The position numbers and the translations under genes are program-made. Below, in pieces: positions 7,131 through 7,355 of a stretch of 7,355 nucleotides of DNA. Numbering within the stretch: position 1 is the first letter of the stretch; every line of letters begins with the position of its first letter. Source of the stretch: Treponema sp. (GTDB lineage Bacteria; Spirochaetota; Spirochaetia; Treponematales; Breznakiellaceae); contig JAIRLQ010000123.1 in assembly GCA_031259345.1 (NCBI GenBank), positions 1 to 7,355 of the forward strand, read 5' to 3'. The notes beneath the pieces were generated by a model, which was not told the DNA's origin, did not search any database, and saw nothing but the letters and a program-made list of their open reading frames with translations.

Positions 7131-7135
7131 CTTGC

Positions 7136-7164
7136 TTGCCGCTTATCCCTCTTTTCGGTAAAAT
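7136..7164 (+). promoter_or_regulatory. Candidate sigma-70 promoter for asd
   Basis: TTGCCG (7136-7141) and TAAAAT (7159-7164) are separated by 17 bases and match the -35 and -10 consensus at 4/6 and 5/6. Transcription would begin near 7171, giving a leader of only about a dozen bases that contains the ribosome site. This suggests asd is transcribed apart from the sugar genes. Confidence 0.4.
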
Positions 7165-7170
7165 GTGTTC

Positions 7171-7175
7171 AGGAG
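7171..7175 (+). promoter_or_regulatory. Ribosome binding site for asd
   Basis: AGGAG lies 7 bases before the ATG at 7183 and supports that start for the truncated last gene. Confidence 0.75.
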
Positions 7176-7182
7176 CAATCAA

Positions 7183-7355
7183 ATGGCAAAAATCCCTGTG
7201 GGAATACTTGGCGCGACAGGCATGGTAGGACAGCAATATATCGCGCTTTTGGCCGGCCACCCCTGGTTCGAGGTGCGCTACGCGGCAGCCTCCCCCCGTT
7301 CCGCCGGGAAAAAGTACGCCGAGGCCGTTGCCGGACGCTGGCACGCTACGGGCGG
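7183..7355 (+). CDS. asd: Aspartate-semialdehyde dehydrogenase (N-terminal part)
   Basis: The frame stays open to the window end, giving 57 complete codons of a gene that continues beyond it. The protein opens with a short strand and the NADP-binding loop GATGMVGQ (residues 10-17), then HPWFEV and ASPRSAGKKY, a combination typical of aspartate-semialdehyde dehydrogenase of the fungal/archaeal class, which also occurs in some bacteria. The enzyme reduces aspartyl phosphate to aspartate semialdehyde for lysine, methionine and threonine synthesis. The catalytic cysteine lies beyond the window. It is a housekeeping gene with its own promoter-like sequence and ribosome site, so it probably marks the end of the carbohydrate locus. 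Confidence 0.88.
   Translation, partial: MAKIPVGILGATGMVGQQYIALLAGHPWFEVRYAAASPRSAGKKYAEAVAGRWHATG

Noticed and set aside
7054..7344. A 96-codon - strand frame across the GH4/asd junction
   Set aside because: It runs antisense across the promoter, ribosome site and conserved start of asd and has no recognisable content.
1..7355. CRISPR array, tRNA or rRNA genes, insertion sequence
   Set aside because: No regularly spaced repeats, cloverleaf or rRNA-like sequence, transposase or terminal inverted repeats were seen; nearly all of the window is coding.

Overview
The window carries one partial gene, three complete genes and a second partial gene, all on the + strand and tightly packed. G+C looks close to half by eye. 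The end of the window encodes a fungal/archaeal-type aspartate-semialdehyde dehydrogenase start. The redox and sugar genes resemble those of anaerobic, gut-type fermenters. I lean towards a spirochaete (Treponema-like, for example from an insect or mammalian gut), but this is only an impression; a clostridial origin is not excluded.

Layout: (1) 1-474, the C-terminal 157 residues of an Old Yellow Enzyme-family FMN protein with an iron-sulfur cysteine motif. (2) 482-2467, a 661-residue soluble FAD protein of the fumarate reductase/succinate dehydrogenase flavoprotein superfamily. (3) 2471-5593, a 1040-residue GH106-like alpha-L-rhamnosidase. These three are separated by only 7 and 3 bases and probably form one operon. 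(4) 5594-5717, a 124-base gap holding a 7-bp perfect inverted repeat and two short tandem repeats, probably a regulatory region. (5) 5718-7103, a GH4 enzyme that closely resembles Bacillus subtilis LplD (alpha-galacturonidase). (6) 7104-7182, a short gap with a promoter-like sequence. (7) 7183 to the window end, the start of asd, a housekeeping gene that probably lies outside the sugar locus.

The two glycosidases fit together. A rhamnosidase and an alpha-galacturonidase, both without signal peptides, could strip rhamnose and galacturonic acid alternately from imported rhamnogalacturonan I oligosaccharides in the cytoplasm. The novel part is the flavin pair at the head of this operon: a cluster-bearing Old Yellow Enzyme that ends just after its cysteine motif, followed at once by a fumarate-reductase-like flavoprotein. 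Both families commonly act on C=C bonds next to a carbonyl or carboxylate. Such a bond exists in the unsaturated uronic acid left by pectin lyases and in the hydroxycinnamates attached to pectin. A role in handling either is a hypothesis, not a demonstrated function.
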